DNA of 64,000 nt from Paraplanobispora siamensis (GCF_016863175.1 NZ_BOOJ01000036.1:186001-250000); one strand, 5' to 3'. Counted from the first letter of the stretch, positions 16,184 through 25,199 are shown. Notes: generated by a model from the letters alone, not told the origin. Made by a program: numbers and translations.

Positions 16184-16225
16184 GGGCCCCTCGCCGCCCT
16201 TCGCCCCCACCCCGGACGTCACGCC

Positions 16226-17026
16226 TCAGGCGTCACGGCGGCGCAGCGTAAGATAACCGCCGATGAGGGCGGCGGCGGCCCACAGGGCGAGAATGCCCAT
16301 CCCGGCCCACGGACCGTACGGACGGCCGAAGTGCGGATCCCCGGGCGGGCCGGTGAGATGCATGATCACCATGCCCGCCTGGTCCGGCAGGTACTGCGCG
16401 ACGGCCTTCACCTGCGGAACGTTGCCGAGCCCCTGCGAGCCGAGGAAGAACACCGGGAGCAGGATGCCGAGCGAGAGCGCCGGACCGCGCAGCATCGCCG
16501 TCACTCCGGCGGCGAAGACGCAGATGAGGGTCAGATAGAGGCAGGAGCCGATGAGGGCCTGCGGCACCCCGTCCGCGTCCGGGGACATGCCGTACCGGCC
16601 GAGGCCCGCCTGCGCCGCGAAGAAGACGGCCGGGACCGTGACCACCGCGACGCCCAGCACCGTCAGCGCCACGGCGAGCATCTTGCCGCCGTAGAACGCG
16701 CCGCGCCGGGGCATCGCCGTCAGCGAGGCGTGGATCGTCCCGGAGGCGTACTCGCCGCCCACGGCCAGGACCGCGAACACCACCAGGGGGAGCTGGCCGA
16801 GGGTGAGGCTGTAGAAGGTGGCGAAGAGCAGGTCGGCGGGCTCGGTCTGCTCCCGGGCCATGCTGGAGAGGTTGGCGCTGAAGCTCAGCCCCAGCAGATA
16901 GGCGAGACCGGCGCTGAGGACGACGCCCAGCAGCAGGGCCACGGCCGTCGACCGCAGGGTCCTGATCTTGACCCATTCGGCGGCGAGGGCCGCGCGCACG
17001 GAGACAGCGTCCATCACCGCGTCCAT
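16226..17026 (-). CDS. ABC-2 type transporter permease
   Basis: A 266-residue membrane protein with six predicted helices. The cytoplasmic start EWVKIRTLRSTAVALLLGVV and AVLAVGGEYASGTIHASLTAMPRRG in the first third are signatures of ABC-2 permeases in actinobacterial exporters. Start ATG 17026 overlaps the stop of the ATPase gene (TGATG), so the two are translated together. It forms the membrane part of an exporter with the upstream ATPase. The divergent two-component system is the likely regulator. Substrate unknown; antibiotic, lipid or peptide export are typical. Confidence 0.92.
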   Translation of the reverse strand: MDAVMDAVSVRAALAAEWVKIRTLRSTAVALLLGVVLSAGLAYLLGLSFSANLSSMAREQTEPADLLFATFYSLTLGQLPLVVFAVLAVGGEYASGTIHASLTAMPRRGAFYGGKMLAVALTVLGVAVVTVPAVFFAAQAGLGRYGMSPDADGVPQALIGSCLYLTLICVFAAGVTAMLRGPALSLGILLPVFFLGSQGLGNVPQVKAVAQYLPDQAGMVIMHLTGPPGDPHFGRPYGPWAGMGILALWAAAALIGGYLTLRRRDA

Positions 17027-18003
17027 CACCGCCTCCCGGCCCGGCGCTCCCCGGAACGCGGCCGCGCCGCCCGACGGTCCGTGCCGTCCCCGGTGTCCGG
17101 CGCCGCCGCCCGGTGCTCCGCGCTCTCCCCGGTGAGCCGCATGAACGCCTCCTCCAGCGACGCCGTCTCCGTGCCGATCTCGTGCACCGTCAGGCCGCCC
17201 GCCGCGGCCAGCTCGCCGACCCTCGCGGCCTCCGTCCCGTGCGCCTCCAGCGTCCCGTCCGCCGCCTGCCGTACCCGGACACCGGCCGCGGCCAGCGCCC
17301 GGCGCATCCGCTCGGGCTCTGGCGTGCGGATCCGGACGTGCGAACGGGAGTTGGCCTCGACGAACTCCCGCGTGGAGGTGTCGGCGAGGAGCCGGCCGCG
17401 GCCGATCACGACGAGGTGGTCCGCGGTGAGCGCCATCTCGCCCATCAGGTGGCTGGAGACGAACACCGTCCGGCCCTCGGCGGCCAGCCCCCTCATGAGG
17501 TTCCGGATCCACCGGACCCCCTCGGGGTCCAGCCCGTTGACCGGCTCGTCGAGCAGGAGCACCGGCGGGTCTCCCAGCAGCGCCGCGGCGATGCCGAGGC
17601 GCTGGGTCATTCCGAGCGAGAAGCCCCGGACCCGCCGGCGGGCGGCCTTCTCCAGCCCGACCAGCTCCAGCACCTCCCGGACGCGGGCGGCGGGGATCCG
17701 GTTGCTCCGTGCCAGCCAGAGCAGGTGGCCGTACGCGCTGCGGCCGGGATGGACGTCCCGGGCCTCCAGCATGGCCCCGACCCGCCGCAGGGGGCAGGAC
17801 AGCTCCCGGTAGAACCGGCCGTCGATGAGGACCCGGCCCCCGGTGGGGTGGTCCAGACCCAGCGCCATCCGCATCGTGGTGGATTTTCCGGCCCCGTTCG
17901 GGCCGAGGAACCCGGTCACCCGGCCCGGTCGCACGGTGAAGGAGAGCCCGTCGACCGCGACCGTGTCCCCGTACCTCTTGCTGAGGTTCTGTATGTCGAT
18001 CAC
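17026..18003 (-). CDS. ABC transporter ATP-binding protein
   Basis: A 325-residue ABC ATPase of the drug-exporter (CcmA-like) group. Walker A is FLGPNGAGKSTTM near residue 35, the signature is FSLGMTQRLGIA, Walker B is PPVLLLDEPVNGLDP, and the switch His is in VFVSSHLMGE. The C-terminal 90 residues form the domain common to daunorubicin-resistance-type ATPases. GTG 18003 is favoured because a -10 (TAGCGT on the minus strand, 18011-18016) lies seven bases upstream, implying a leaderless message; GTG 18012 is the alternative. It pairs with the downstream permease. Confidence 0.92.
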   Translation of the reverse strand: MIDIQNLSKRYGDTVAVDGLSFTVRPGRVTGFLGPNGAGKSTTMRMALGLDHPTGGRVLIDGRFYRELSCPLRRVGAMLEARDVHPGRSAYGHLLWLARSNRIPAARVREVLELVGLEKAARRRVRGFSLGMTQRLGIAAALLGDPPVLLLDEPVNGLDPEGVRWIRNLMRGLAAEGRTVFVSSHLMGEMALTADHLVVIGRGRLLADTSTREFVEANSRSHVRIRTPEPERMRRALAAAGVRVRQAADGTLEAHGTEAARVGELAAAGGLTVHEIGTETASLEEAFMRLTGESAEHRAAAPDTGDGTDRRAARPRSGERRAGRR

Positions 18004-18106
18004 GCGGATCACGCTAGGAACCGGGGCCGGTCCCGCGCAGTCCCCGAAAGTGCCCGATTGCCGTCCACGAAAGTCGACACGGCGGCCGGGACGTAGTCTG
18101 CGCAGT

Positions 18107-19405
18107 ATGGGCCGACACCGCAGCACGGGCCGACACCTCCTCGCCGCCCTCGTGGTCCTGGCCGACACGGCGCTCGTGGTCGCCGCGGGACAGGGCGCCC
18201 CGCTCTCGTGGGGCACGGCGGGATACGCGCTGGCCGCGGGACTGGTGATCGGGCTGTGCGGCCGGTCCCCGGCGGGGGCGTTCGCGGCCGCGCTGACCCT
18301 CGCCTCGCTGACCGGCGGCACGTATTTCCTGCTGCTGTGGACCGCCTACCACGCCGGGCGCGGGATCACCTCGCGGCGGGGCCTGGCCGTGGCCGTCGGC
18401 GCGGCGTCCGGCGGCCTCGCCGTGCAGCTCGTGCTCCTGCCCCCGTCCGTGGCGGAGGCGCCCTCCTTCGTGTACGCCTATCTCGTGTTCGCCGCGCTGC
18501 CGCTGCTGGTCGGCCGCTACCTCGCCCAGCACGAGCGGCTGGTCGGGGCGCTCGACCGGCACAACCGGCGGCTCCGGCAGGAGCGGGAGCTCCTCGCCGA
18601 GCGGGAGCGGTTGCGCGAACGGTTGCGCATCGCCCGGGACATGCACGACTCCCTCGGACACCGGCTCAGCCTCGTGTCGGTCCAGGCGGCTGCGCTGGAG
18701 GTGTCGCCGCTGCCCGCCCGGGAGCGGCAGGCGGTCCGGCAGCTGGCGGGAGCGGCGCGCGCCGCGATGGACGAGCTGTACGAGCTGGTCGGGGCGCTCC
18801 GGGCGCAGGACGAGCCGCCGCCGGTACGGTCGTTCGGCGCGCAGGCCCTCGCGACGCTGCTGGAGGAGTTCCGGGCGGCCGGCGTCGCGGTGGAGCTGCG
18901 GTGGCGGGGGGAACCCCGGGCGCTGTCCCCGGAGGCGGGGCAGGCGGTGTACCGGGTGGTCGAGGAGGGACTGACCAACGCGGTCAAGCACGCCCCGGGC
19001 CTGCCGGTCACGGTGAGCGCCGAGTGGGAGCCGGACGCGCTGCTGGTCACCGTGTCCAACCCCGCACCGGACCGCCCCGCCTCGCCGGTCAACGTCTCCG
19101 GCCCCGCACCGGACCGCCCGGCTCCCGCGATCCCCGACGGTTCCGGGCACGGCCTGGCCGGGCTGGGCGAGCGGGTACGGCTCGCCGGCGGGTTCCTGGA
19201 CCACCGCCGGTCGGCCGGGGAGTTCCGGCTCTTCGCGATGGTGCCGGCCACCGGGTCGGAGCCGGCCGAGGGGGAGGTCCCCGCAGGGGCCGCCGGCGGC
19301 GGGCCTTCCGGCGCGGAACGCGCCCGGACGATCGCGCTCGGACTGGTCACGGCGATCGCGATGATCGGCATCCTGTCCGCGGGCGTCGCGGTGGGGGTGA
19401 GATGA
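18107..19405 (+). CDS. sensor histidine kinase (NarL/DesK type)
   Basis: A 432-residue kinase. The N-terminal half carries about five hydrophobic helices (residues 8-145) with no large extracellular domain. A coiled-coil rich in Glu/Arg follows, then HisKA_3 with RIARDMHDSLGHRLSLVSVQ (His near residue 180) and HATPase_c with GLTNAVKHA and GHGLAGLGERV. Unusually, a further hydrophobic helix (IALGLVTAIAMIGILSAGVA) closes the protein after the ATPase domain. ATG 18107 is preceded by TAGTCT at a seven-base distance, suggesting a leaderless transcript. The regulator gene follows after one base. It is divergent from the ABC exporter, which is the probable target. Confidence 0.92.
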   Translation: MGRHRSTGRHLLAALVVLADTALVVAAGQGAPLSWGTAGYALAAGLVIGLCGRSPAGAFAAALTLASLTGGTYFLLLWTAYHAGRGITSRRGLAVAVGAASGGLAVQLVLLPPSVAEAPSFVYAYLVFAALPLLVGRYLAQHERLVGALDRHNRRLRQERELLAERERLRERLRIARDMHDSLGHRLSLVSVQAAALEVSPLPARERQAVRQLAGAARAAMDELYELVGALRAQDEPPPVRSFGAQALATLLEEFRAAGVAVELRWRGEPRALSPEAGQAVYRVVEEGLTNAVKHAPGLPVTVSAEWEPDALLVTVSNPAPDRPASPVNVSGPAPDRPAPAIPDGSGHGLAGLGERVRLAGGFLDHRRSAGEFRLFAMVPATGSEPAEGEVPAGAAGGGPSGAERARTIALGLVTAIAMIGILSAGVAVGVR

Positions 19406-19406
19406 G

Positions 19407-20057
19407 GTGATCAGGGTCCTGGTCGCCGACGACGAGCCGCTGATCACGGCCGGCATCCGTACCGTTCTGGAGTCGGCGGGCGACATCGAGGTGGTCGCCG
19501 AGGCGGCGGACGGCAGGGCGGCCGTCGAGGGGGCGATCAGACACCGGGCCGACGTGGCGCTGGTCGACATCAACATGCCGGTGCTGGACGGCCTGGGCGC
19601 GGCGGAGGAACTGCGCCGCCGGATGCCGGGGCTGCGGACCGTGGTGCTCACGGCCTTCGGCACGGAGCCGAACGTGCAGCGCGCCGTGCAGAACGGCGTG
19701 GCCGGTTTCGTGCTCAAGAACTGCACGCCCGGCGAGCTGATCGGCGCGGTGCGGGCGGCGCACCGCGGGGACGCCTACCTGTCCCCCGCAGTGGCCCGGA
19801 CGGTTCTGGACATGGTCCCGCCGGGCGAGGCCTGCCGCCGCAGGGAGGCGGCCGACCGGCTGGCGGCGCTGGCCCCCCGGGAGTCGGAGGTGGTGGGTCT
19901 GCTGGCCGAAGGGCTGTCCAACGCCGAGATCGGCCGCCGGCTGAACATGAGCGAGACGACCATCAAGACGTACGTGAGCCGGATCCTGGCCAAGCTCGGC
20001 TGCTCGAACCGCGTGCAGGCCGCCCTGCTCGTCCGGGACGCCGGTTCCCGCGGCTGA
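19407..20057 (+). CDS. NarL/FixJ-family response regulator
   Basis: A 216-residue regulator. Receiver domain with Asp8-Asp9, phospho-acceptor Asp54 in ALVDINMPV, Thr in VVLTAF and Lys in FVLKNC. C-terminal LuxR HTH with LAPRESEVVGLLAEGLSNAE and TTIKTYVSRILAKL. GTG 19407 begins one base after the kinase stop, so the pair is an operon. It probably controls the divergent ABC exporter across the 100-bp shared promoter region. Confidence 0.94.
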   Translation: MIRVLVADDEPLITAGIRTVLESAGDIEVVAEAADGRAAVEGAIRHRADVALVDINMPVLDGLGAAEELRRRMPGLRTVVLTAFGTEPNVQRAVQNGVAGFVLKNCTPGELIGAVRAAHRGDAYLSPAVARTVLDMVPPGEACRRREAADRLAALAPRESEVVGLLAEGLSNAEIGRRLNMSETTIKTYVSRILAKLGCSNRVQAALLVRDAGSRG

Positions 20058-20077
20058 CACGGCTGACACGGCTGACG
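20051..20077 (+). repeat. 9-bp tandem repeat spanning the stop codon
   Basis: CGGCTGACA is repeated three times (last copy ends in G). The first copy contains the regulator's final codon and TGA stop, so the 3' end of the gene has been locally duplicated. Confidence 0.75.
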
Positions 20078-20102
20078 CGGCCGACGGCGGTGGACACGAC
20101 CG

Positions 20103-20612
20103 TCAGACGGGGATGGAGATCCCCAGGCCGCCGCGGGTCTGCGCGCCGTACCTCTCCTTCTCGCGGGCGATGTCCAGGGGCTTGATGCCCTTGCGCCCCT
20201 CCAGGACCTCCGGGGTGATGAGGTCGGCGGGGACGAGCCAGGAGACCTCGAACTCCAGCCCGTCGGGGTCCTTGGCGTACAGCGCCTTGGTGGTGGAGTG
20301 GTCGGAGGCGCCGACCAGGGCATCGAGTTCCGAGAGCTTGACGGCGATCCGCTCAAGCTCCTCCAGGGTGTCCACCTCCCAGGCCAGGTGATAGAGCCCG
20401 ACGGTGGAGCGTCCCGCGCCGGAGGGGCCCGCCTGCGCGCCGATCTCGAACAGGCCGAGGTCGTGGTCGTTGGTCGAGCCCGAGGCCTGCAGGAACGCCG
20501 CGCCAGGCATCCCCATGACGACCTCGAAGCCGAGGGCCTCGCGATAGAAGGCGACGCTGCGCTCGACGTCGCGTACGAACAGGACCGCGTGGTTGAGACG
20601 TTGGACCGGCAT
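20103..20612 (-). CDS. VOC-family metalloenzyme (glyoxalase/extradiol dioxygenase-like)
   Basis: A 169-residue vicinal-oxygen-chelate protein. RLNHAVLFVRDVERSVAFYR with His8 starts the first beta-alpha-beta-beta-beta module. GLYHLAWEVDTLEEL with another His and KDPDGLEFEVSW with Glu start and end the second; these three residues are the usual metal ligands. The size fits catechol-2,3-dioxygenase-like single-unit VOC proteins. Start ATG 20612. It faces a marR gene across two TTGA-TCAA dyads and is probably repressed by it. The substrate is unknown; an aromatic ring-cleavage or resistance role fits the MarR pairing. Confidence 0.9.
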   Translation of the reverse strand: MPVQRLNHAVLFVRDVERSVAFYREALGFEVVMGMPGAAFLQASGSTNDHDLGLFEIGAQAGPSGAGRSTVGLYHLAWEVDTLEELERIAVKLSELDALVGASDHSTTKALYAKDPDGLEFEVSWLVPADLITPEVLEGRKGIKPLDIAREKERYGAQTRGGLGISIPV

Positions 20613-20634
20613 GGGTCCCTCCCCGATAGGAAAG

Positions 20635-20677
20635 TTGAGCTCTCAAGTATTGTACATTTCGACGATTGAGGCCTCAA
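20635..20677. promoter_or_regulatory. paired MarR operators
   Basis: TTGAGCTCTCAA (20635-20646, 10 of 12 symmetric) and TTGAGGCCTCAA (20666-20677, perfect) lie between the divergent VOC and marR genes, 31 bp apart start to start. A -10-like TAGGCT (20679-20684) sits six bases before the marR ATG. Confidence 0.78.
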
Positions 20678-20690
20678 CTAGGCTTTACCC

Positions 20691-21170
20691 ATGACGAGAT
20701 GGCTGGACGACGGCGAGCAACGCACCTGGAGGGCGTTCCTGGCCGCCTCACAGCGCATTCAGGAGGAGCTGGACCGCCAGCTGCAACGGGACTCCGGGAT
20801 GCCGCACACCTACTACGCGATCCTGGTGCGGCTGTCCGAGGCGGAAAAGCGCAAGATGCGCATGAGTGAACTGGCGGGAAGCGTCGGCTCCTCGCCGAGC
20901 AGGCTCTCGCACGCGGTGGCGCGGCTGGAGGAACGCGGCTGGGTACGGCGCGAGCCGTGCGAGAGCGACAGGCGGGTGAGCTGGGCGGTGCTCACCGACG
21001 AAGGGCTCGCGATCCTGGTCTCGGCCGCGCCCGGTCATGTCGAGGCGGTACGGCGGACCCTGTTCGACCGGCTCGGCCCGGAACAGGTCGAGCAGCTCTC
21101 CGAGATCTGCATGGCGATCCTGAAGGGCGTGGAGGTGCAGGACCCGGTGCTGCGGGACCCGGCTTCCTGA
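20691..21170 (+). CDS. MarR-family transcriptional regulator
   Basis: A 159-residue regulator. The HTH is at about residues 60-85 (MRMSELAGSVGSSPSRLSHAVARLEERGWV) and the wing includes REPCESDRRVSWAVLTDEG. The two end helices would dimerise. ATG 20691 has no ribosome binding site but a -10 six bases upstream, so the mRNA is probably leaderless. It is divergent from the VOC gene with two TTGA-TCAA operators. The gene ends 43 bases before the convergent ROK gene. Confidence 0.92.
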   Translation: MTRWLDDGEQRTWRAFLAASQRIQEELDRQLQRDSGMPHTYYAILVRLSEAEKRKMRMSELAGSVGSSPSRLSHAVARLEERGWVRREPCESDRRVSWAVLTDEGLAILVSAAPGHVEAVRRTLFDRLGPEQVEQLSEICMAILKGVEVQDPVLRDPAS

Positions 21171-21212
21171 GGGCCCGCTCCACCGTGGCGTCCGTTCTCC
21201 CGGGCGCAGGCC

Positions 21213-22571
21213 TCACCGCGGGGCGGGTGCCGTGCGGGCCGCGGCCAGGTGGAGGCCCGGGTCGGCGATGACCCGGTGGATGACCTGCCCGGCCGCCCCG
21301 AGGGTGGCCGCGTCGGCGCCGAGCCGGGAGACGGTGATCTCGGGTACGGCGTGGCGCATCGCGGTCAGCCGCTCGGTCATCGCGTCGCGGACCGGGCCGG
21401 AGATCCAGGGGAACAGCGGCGCGAAGACGCCGCCCAGCACGATGGTGCCGGGGTCGAGCAGGTGGGTCGCCGAGGTGAGCGCGATGCCCAGGGCCCGCCC
21501 GGCGCGGGCGCAGGCCTCCAGCGCGGGACCGTCGCCGTCCCGCAGGCGGGCGACCAGCTCCGCTACGCCGCCCGGGGCCACGGGAGCGCCCGGGGCCACA
21601 GGGGCGCCCGAGATCGCGGCGGCGCCGTCCGGGGCGGCGCCGTCCGGGGTGGCGCCGTCCGGGGTGGCACCGTCCGAGACAGTTAAGCCCGAGGCGGTTA
21701 GGTCTGGGGCGGTCGCGTCCGGGGCGGTCCTCGGGGCCGGGGCCGGCAGGCCGGCGGCGCGCAGCAGGGCCTCCTGCCCGGCGTACTGCTCCAGGCATCC
21801 CCGGCTGCCGCAGCGGCAGGCGGGCCCGTCGGGGGAGACGACCACGTGCCCCAGCTCGCCCGCCAGGCCGCGGGCGCCGCGGAAGAGGGCGCCGCCGACC
21901 ACCAGGCCGGCGCCGATGCCGATCTCCCCGGACACGTGCAGGAAGTCGCCGTGGCCGGTGCCGAACCAGAGCTCGCCCAGCGCGGCGAGGTTGGCCTCGT
22001 TCTCCACCTCCACGCCCGGCAGCCCGCCGTCGGGGACCAGCAGGTCGCCGACGCGGACGTCGTGCCAGCCGAGGTTGGGGGCGCTGTGCAGCAGGCCGCC
22101 GTTGACGGGACCGGGGACCGCGAGGGTGGAACCGGCGATGACGAGCCCGGCCGACCGGGCTTCGTCCACAGCCCTGTGGATAAGTTTTTGCAGGCGGGCA
22201 AGGGTTTCCACAGGAGACGCGACCCTGTTGTCCACAGCCTGTGTATAGCGCAGCCGTACGGTGAGGGTGAGGTCCACGACGCACGCGGAGAGGTAGTCGA
22301 CGTTGATCTCCAGGCCGAGCGCCGCCACCCGCTCACCGCTCAGGCTGACCGCCGTGCCGGGCCGGCCGCGCTCGCCGTCGCGGAGCGTGCCCGTCTCGGT
22401 GACCATCCCGGCCTCGATCAGGTCGCCGACCATCTTGGAGACGGTCGTCTTGGTCAGGCCGGTGATCTCCGCCAGCGCGGCGCGGGTGACCGGGCCGCTC
22501 CTGCGGACCTCGCTGAGGACCAGGCCCAGATTGCGGGCGCGCATCGAGTCGTGGCGCACGGCCTGTGTCAT
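21213..22571 (-). CDS. xylR: ROK-family transcriptional repressor (XylR type)
   Basis: A 452-residue repressor. Residues 10-75 form a winged helix (VTRAALAEITGLTKTTVSKM, then RPGTAVSLSG). The rest is the ROK sugar-binding fold with ELGHVVVSPDGPACRCGSRG, holding the zinc-binding Cys cluster of the ROK motif, and GTIVLGGVFAPL near the end. A roughly 50-residue Ala/Pro/Asp-rich insertion around residues 275-325 contains 15-bp DNA repeats and one TTA leucine codon (21684-21686), a rare codon in such genomes. ATG 22571 excludes a non-homologous extension. Divergence from xylA-xylB makes xylose repression the likely role; the exact sugar is inferred. Confidence 0.9.
   Translation of the reverse strand: MTQAVRHDSMRARNLGLVLSEVRRSGPVTRAALAEITGLTKTTVSKMVGDLIEAGMVTETGTLRDGERGRPGTAVSLSGERVAALGLEINVDYLSACVVDLTLTVRLRYTQAVDNRVASPVETLARLQKLIHRAVDEARSAGLVIAGSTLAVPGPVNGGLLHSAPNLGWHDVRVGDLLVPDGGLPGVEVENEANLAALGELWFGTGHGDFLHVSGEIGIGAGLVVGGALFRGARGLAGELGHVVVSPDGPACRCGSRGCLEQYAGQEALLRAAGLPAPAPRTAPDATAPDLTASGLTVSDGATPDGATPDGAAPDGAAAISGAPVAPGAPVAPGGVAELVARLRDGDGPALEACARAGRALGIALTSATHLLDPGTIVLGGVFAPLFPWISGPVRDAMTERLTAMRHAVPEITVSRLGADAATLGAAGQVIHRVIADPGLHLAAARTAPAPR
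21621..21680 (-). repeat. 15-bp tandem repeat in the ROK gene
   Basis: Four units based on GGCGCCGTCCGGGGT encode Asp-Gly-Ala-Thr-Pro repeats in a linker-like insertion of the repressor. The middle copies are identical. Confidence 0.85.
22162..22236. other. cluster of DnaA-box-like nonamers inside the ROK gene
   Basis: Four matches to the DnaA-box consensus lie in 75 bp: TCGTCCACA (22162), TGTGGATAA (22175, an exact TTATCCACA on the minus strand), GTTTCCACA (22204, two mismatches) and TTGTCCACA (22228, the preferred high-GC actinobacterial form). Function unproven; the bases also encode protein. Confidence 0.45.
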
Positions 22572-22585
22572 GGAACACCCACCCC

Positions 22586-22634
22586 TTGACGATCCCACTC
22601 TCCGGACTCATATTAAGTCCATAACGTGGATTAA
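22586..22634 (+). promoter_or_regulatory. xylA promoter and ROK operator
   Basis: TTGACG (22586-22591) and CATATT (22609-22614) are spaced by 17 bp. Overlapping and downstream, TTAAGTCCA (22613-22621) and TGGATTAA (22627-22634) form an imperfect dyad, lacking one base on the right arm. The placement suits repression of xylA and autoregulation by the divergent ROK gene. Confidence 0.7.
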
Positions 22635-22649
22635 ATGGAGGACCGCCTC

Positions 22650-23801
22650 ATGAACGCCTACACGCCCACCCCGCAGGACCGCTTCACCTTCGGCCTGTGG
22701 ACGGTCGGATGGCAGGCCCGCGACCCGTTCGGCGACGCCACCCGCGCCGCTCTCGACCCGGTGGAATCGGTCCACAGGCTCGCCGAGCTCGGCGCGTACG
22801 GCGTGACCTTCCACGACGACGACCTGCTGGCCGTCGAGCACGACCGGGACAAGGCGATCGAACGGTTCAAGGGGGCGCTGGCCGAGACCGGGCTCAAGGT
22901 CCCGATGGCCACCACCAACCTGTTCACCCACCCGGTCTTCAAGGACGGCGCGTTCACCAGCAACGACCGCGACGTCCGGCGCTACGCGCTGCGCAAGGTC
23001 ATCCGCAACATCGACCTGGCCGCCGAGCTGGGCGCGACCACCTACGTCTGCTGGGGCGGGCGCGAGGGCGCCGAGTCCGACGCCGCCAAGGACGTCAAGG
23101 CCGCGCTCGACCGCTACAAGGAGGGGCTCGACCTGCTGACCTCCTACGTGATCGACAAGGGCTACGACATCCGGTTCGCCCTGGAGCCCAAGCCGAACGA
23201 GCCGCGCGGCGACATCCTGCTGCCGACCGTCGGCCACGCGCTCGCCTTCATCAACGAGCTGGAGCACCCCGAGCGGGTCGGCCTCAACCCCGAGGTGGGC
23301 CACGAGCAGATGGCCGGGCTCAACTTCGTGCACGGCATCGCCCAGGCCCTGTGGCACGGCAAGCTCTTCCACATCGACCTCAACGGCCAGCACGGTCCCA
23401 AGTACGACCAGGACCTCATCTTCGGCCACGGCGACGTCAAGAGCGCCTTCTTCCTGGTCGACCTGCTGGAGAACGGGGGCTACGACGGTCCCCGGCACTT
23501 CGACTACAAGCCGCTGCGCACCGACGACGCCGCCGACGTGTGGGAGTCGGCCGCCGCCAACATGCGCACCTACCTGATCCTGAAGGAGAAGTCGAAGGCC
23601 TTCCGCGCCGACCCCGAGGTGCAGCAGGCGCTGGCCGCCAGCCGGGTCGACGAGCTGGCCCAGCCCACGCTGGCCCCCGGCGAGACCGTCGAGGACCTGG
23701 CCCGCGACGACTTCGACCTCGACGCCGCCGCCGAGCGCGGCTTCCACTTCACGCGCCTGAACCAGCTCGCCCTCGAGCACCTGCTCGGAGTGCGCGGATG
23801 A
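22650..23801 (+). CDS. xylA: xylose isomerase
   Basis: A 383-residue class I xylose isomerase converting D-xylose to D-xylulose. [10 protein letters not shown] holds the catalytic His and Asp pair, and [28 protein letters not shown] and FHIDLNGQ supply the metal ligands Glu, Asp and His and the key Lys. The length equals that of Streptomyces and Actinoplanes enzymes. ATG 22650 has GGAGGA eight bases upstream; the GTG-like extension to 22635 is not needed. It overlaps xylB by four bases (ATGA), so the two are one operon, opposite the ROK repressor. Confidence 0.97.
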   Translation: MNAYTPTPQDRFTFGLWTVGWQARDPFGDATRAALDPVESVHRLAELGAYGVTFHDDDLLAVEHDRDKAIERFKGALAETGLKVPMATTNLFTHPVFKDGAFTSNDRDVRRYALRKVIRNIDLAAELGATTYVCWGGREGAESDAAKDVKAALDRYKEGLDLLTSYVIDKGYDIRFALEPKPNEPRGDILLPTVGHALAFINELEHPERVGLNPEVGHEQMAGLNFVHGIAQALWHGKLFHIDLNGQHGPKYDQDLIFGHGDVKSAFFLVDLLENGGYDGPRHFDYKPLRTDDAADVWESAAANMRTYLILKEKSKAFRADPEVQQALAASRVDELAQPTLAPGETVEDLARDDFDLDAAAERGFHFTRLNQLALEHLLGVRG

Positions 23802-25186
23802 CACTCGTGGCCGGGGTGGACTCCTCCACCCAGAGCTGCAAGGTGGTGATCAGGGACGCCGGCACCGGCGCCCTGGTCCGCCAGGGCCGGGCGGCCCATC
23901 CGGACGGCACCGAGGTCGATCCGGGGGCCTGGTGGACGGCGCTGACGGAGGCGGTCGAGCAGGCCGGCGGGCTGGACGACGTCGCGGCGATGAGCGTGGC
24001 GGCGCAGCAGCACGGCATGGTCTGCCTCGACGAGTCCGGAAATGTCGTGAGAAAGGCGCTGCTCTGGAACGACACCCGGTCCGCGCGCGCCGCCGTGGAC
24101 CTGGTGGAGGAGCTGGGCGGGCCGGTGAAGTGGGCCGAGGCGGTCGGCAGCGTGCCGGTCGCGTCGTTCACGGTGAGCAAGCTGCGCTGGCTGGCCGAGC
24201 ACGAGCCGGACAGCGCCCGCCGCACCGCCTCGGTGTGCCTGCCGCACGACTGGCTGACGTGGCGGATGGGCGGCGCGGCCGGGGAGCTCGTCACCGACCG
24301 CGGTGACGCGTCCGGAACCGGCTACTGGTCCCCCGCGACCGGGGAGTACCGGACCGACCTGCTCCAGGCCGCCTTCGGTTCCGTCCCGCAGCTCCCCAGG
24401 GTGCTGGGCCCCCGGGACGGCGCGGGCGAGGTCCGCCTCGCCCGCGGCCCCGGTCCGGGCGCCCGGCTCGCGCCCGGCACCGGGGACAACATGGCCGCGG
24501 CCCTCGGGGTGGGGGCGCTGCCCGGGGACGTTGTGGTCTCGATCGGCACCTCCGGTACGGCGTTCGCGGTCGCGCAGGCGCCGAGCGCGGACCCCACCGG
24601 GATCGTGGCCGGGTTCGCCGACGCGACCGGGCGGTTCCTGCCGCTGGTGTGCACGCTCAACGCGGCCCGGGTGCTCGACGCCGCCGCGCGGATGCTCGGC
24701 GTCGGCCTCGACAAGCTGGACGAGCTGGCCCTGTCCGCGCCGCCGGGGGCGGGCGGCCTGGTCTGCGTGCCGTACCTGGAGGGGGAGCGGACCCCCAACC
24801 TGCCGGATGCCACCGGGTCGCTGCACGGCCTGACCCTGGGCACCTCGACTCCCGCCCATCTGGCCAGGGCGGCGGTCGAGGGCATGCTCTGCCATCTGGC
24901 GGACGCCTTCGACGCGCTGGGGCTCGACCCGGCCAGGGTGCTGCTGATCGGCGGCGGGGCCAGGTCGCGGGCCGTACGGCGGATCGCCCCGGCGGTCTTC
25001 GGCCGGCCGGTGGTCGTGCCCACGCCCGGGGAGTACGTCGCCGACGGGGCCGCGCGCCAGGCCGCCTGGCTGCTGGCCGGGAGCGAGGAGCCGCCCGCCT
25101 GGCAGGTGAGCGGGACCGAGGTCTACGAGGCCGACCCCGACCCCTCGGTGAGGGCCCGCTACGCCGAGGTCCGCGGCCTGGACTGA
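23798..25186 (+). CDS. xylB: xylulokinase
   Basis: A 462-residue FGGY-family sugar kinase producing xylulose 5-phosphate. [16 protein letters not shown] is the N-terminal phosphate loop, [11 protein letters not shown] includes the Gln-His sugar-binding pair, and [19 protein letters not shown] and [11 protein letters not shown] are xylulokinase signatures; [16 protein letters not shown] is the C-terminal adenosine motif. It starts inside the xylA stop (ATGA). A strong hairpin follows the stop, closing the operon. It is slightly shorter than the 480-500 residues usual in enterobacteria, as is common in actinobacteria. Confidence 0.96.
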   Translation: MTLVAGVDSSTQSCKVVIRDAGTGALVRQGRAAHPDGTEVDPGAWWTALTEAVEQAGGLDDVAAMSVAAQQHGMVCLDESGNVVRKALLWNDTRSARAAVDLVEELGGPVKWAEAVGSVPVASFTVSKLRWLAEHEPDSARRTASVCLPHDWLTWRMGGAAGELVTDRGDASGTGYWSPATGEYRTDLLQAAFGSVPQLPRVLGPRDGAGEVRLARGPGPGARLAPGTGDNMAAALGVGALPGDVVVSIGTSGTAFAVAQAPSADPTGIVAGFADATGRFLPLVCTLNAARVLDAAARMLGVGLDKLDELALSAPPGAGGLVCVPYLEGERTPNLPDATGSLHGLTLGTSTPAHLARAAVEGMLCHLADAFDALGLDPARVLLIGGGARSRAVRRIAPAVFGRPVVVPTPGEYVADGAARQAAWLLAGSEEPPAWQVSGTEVYEADPDPSVRARYAEVRGLD

Positions 25187-25199
25187 TCCCGGAGGCCGT

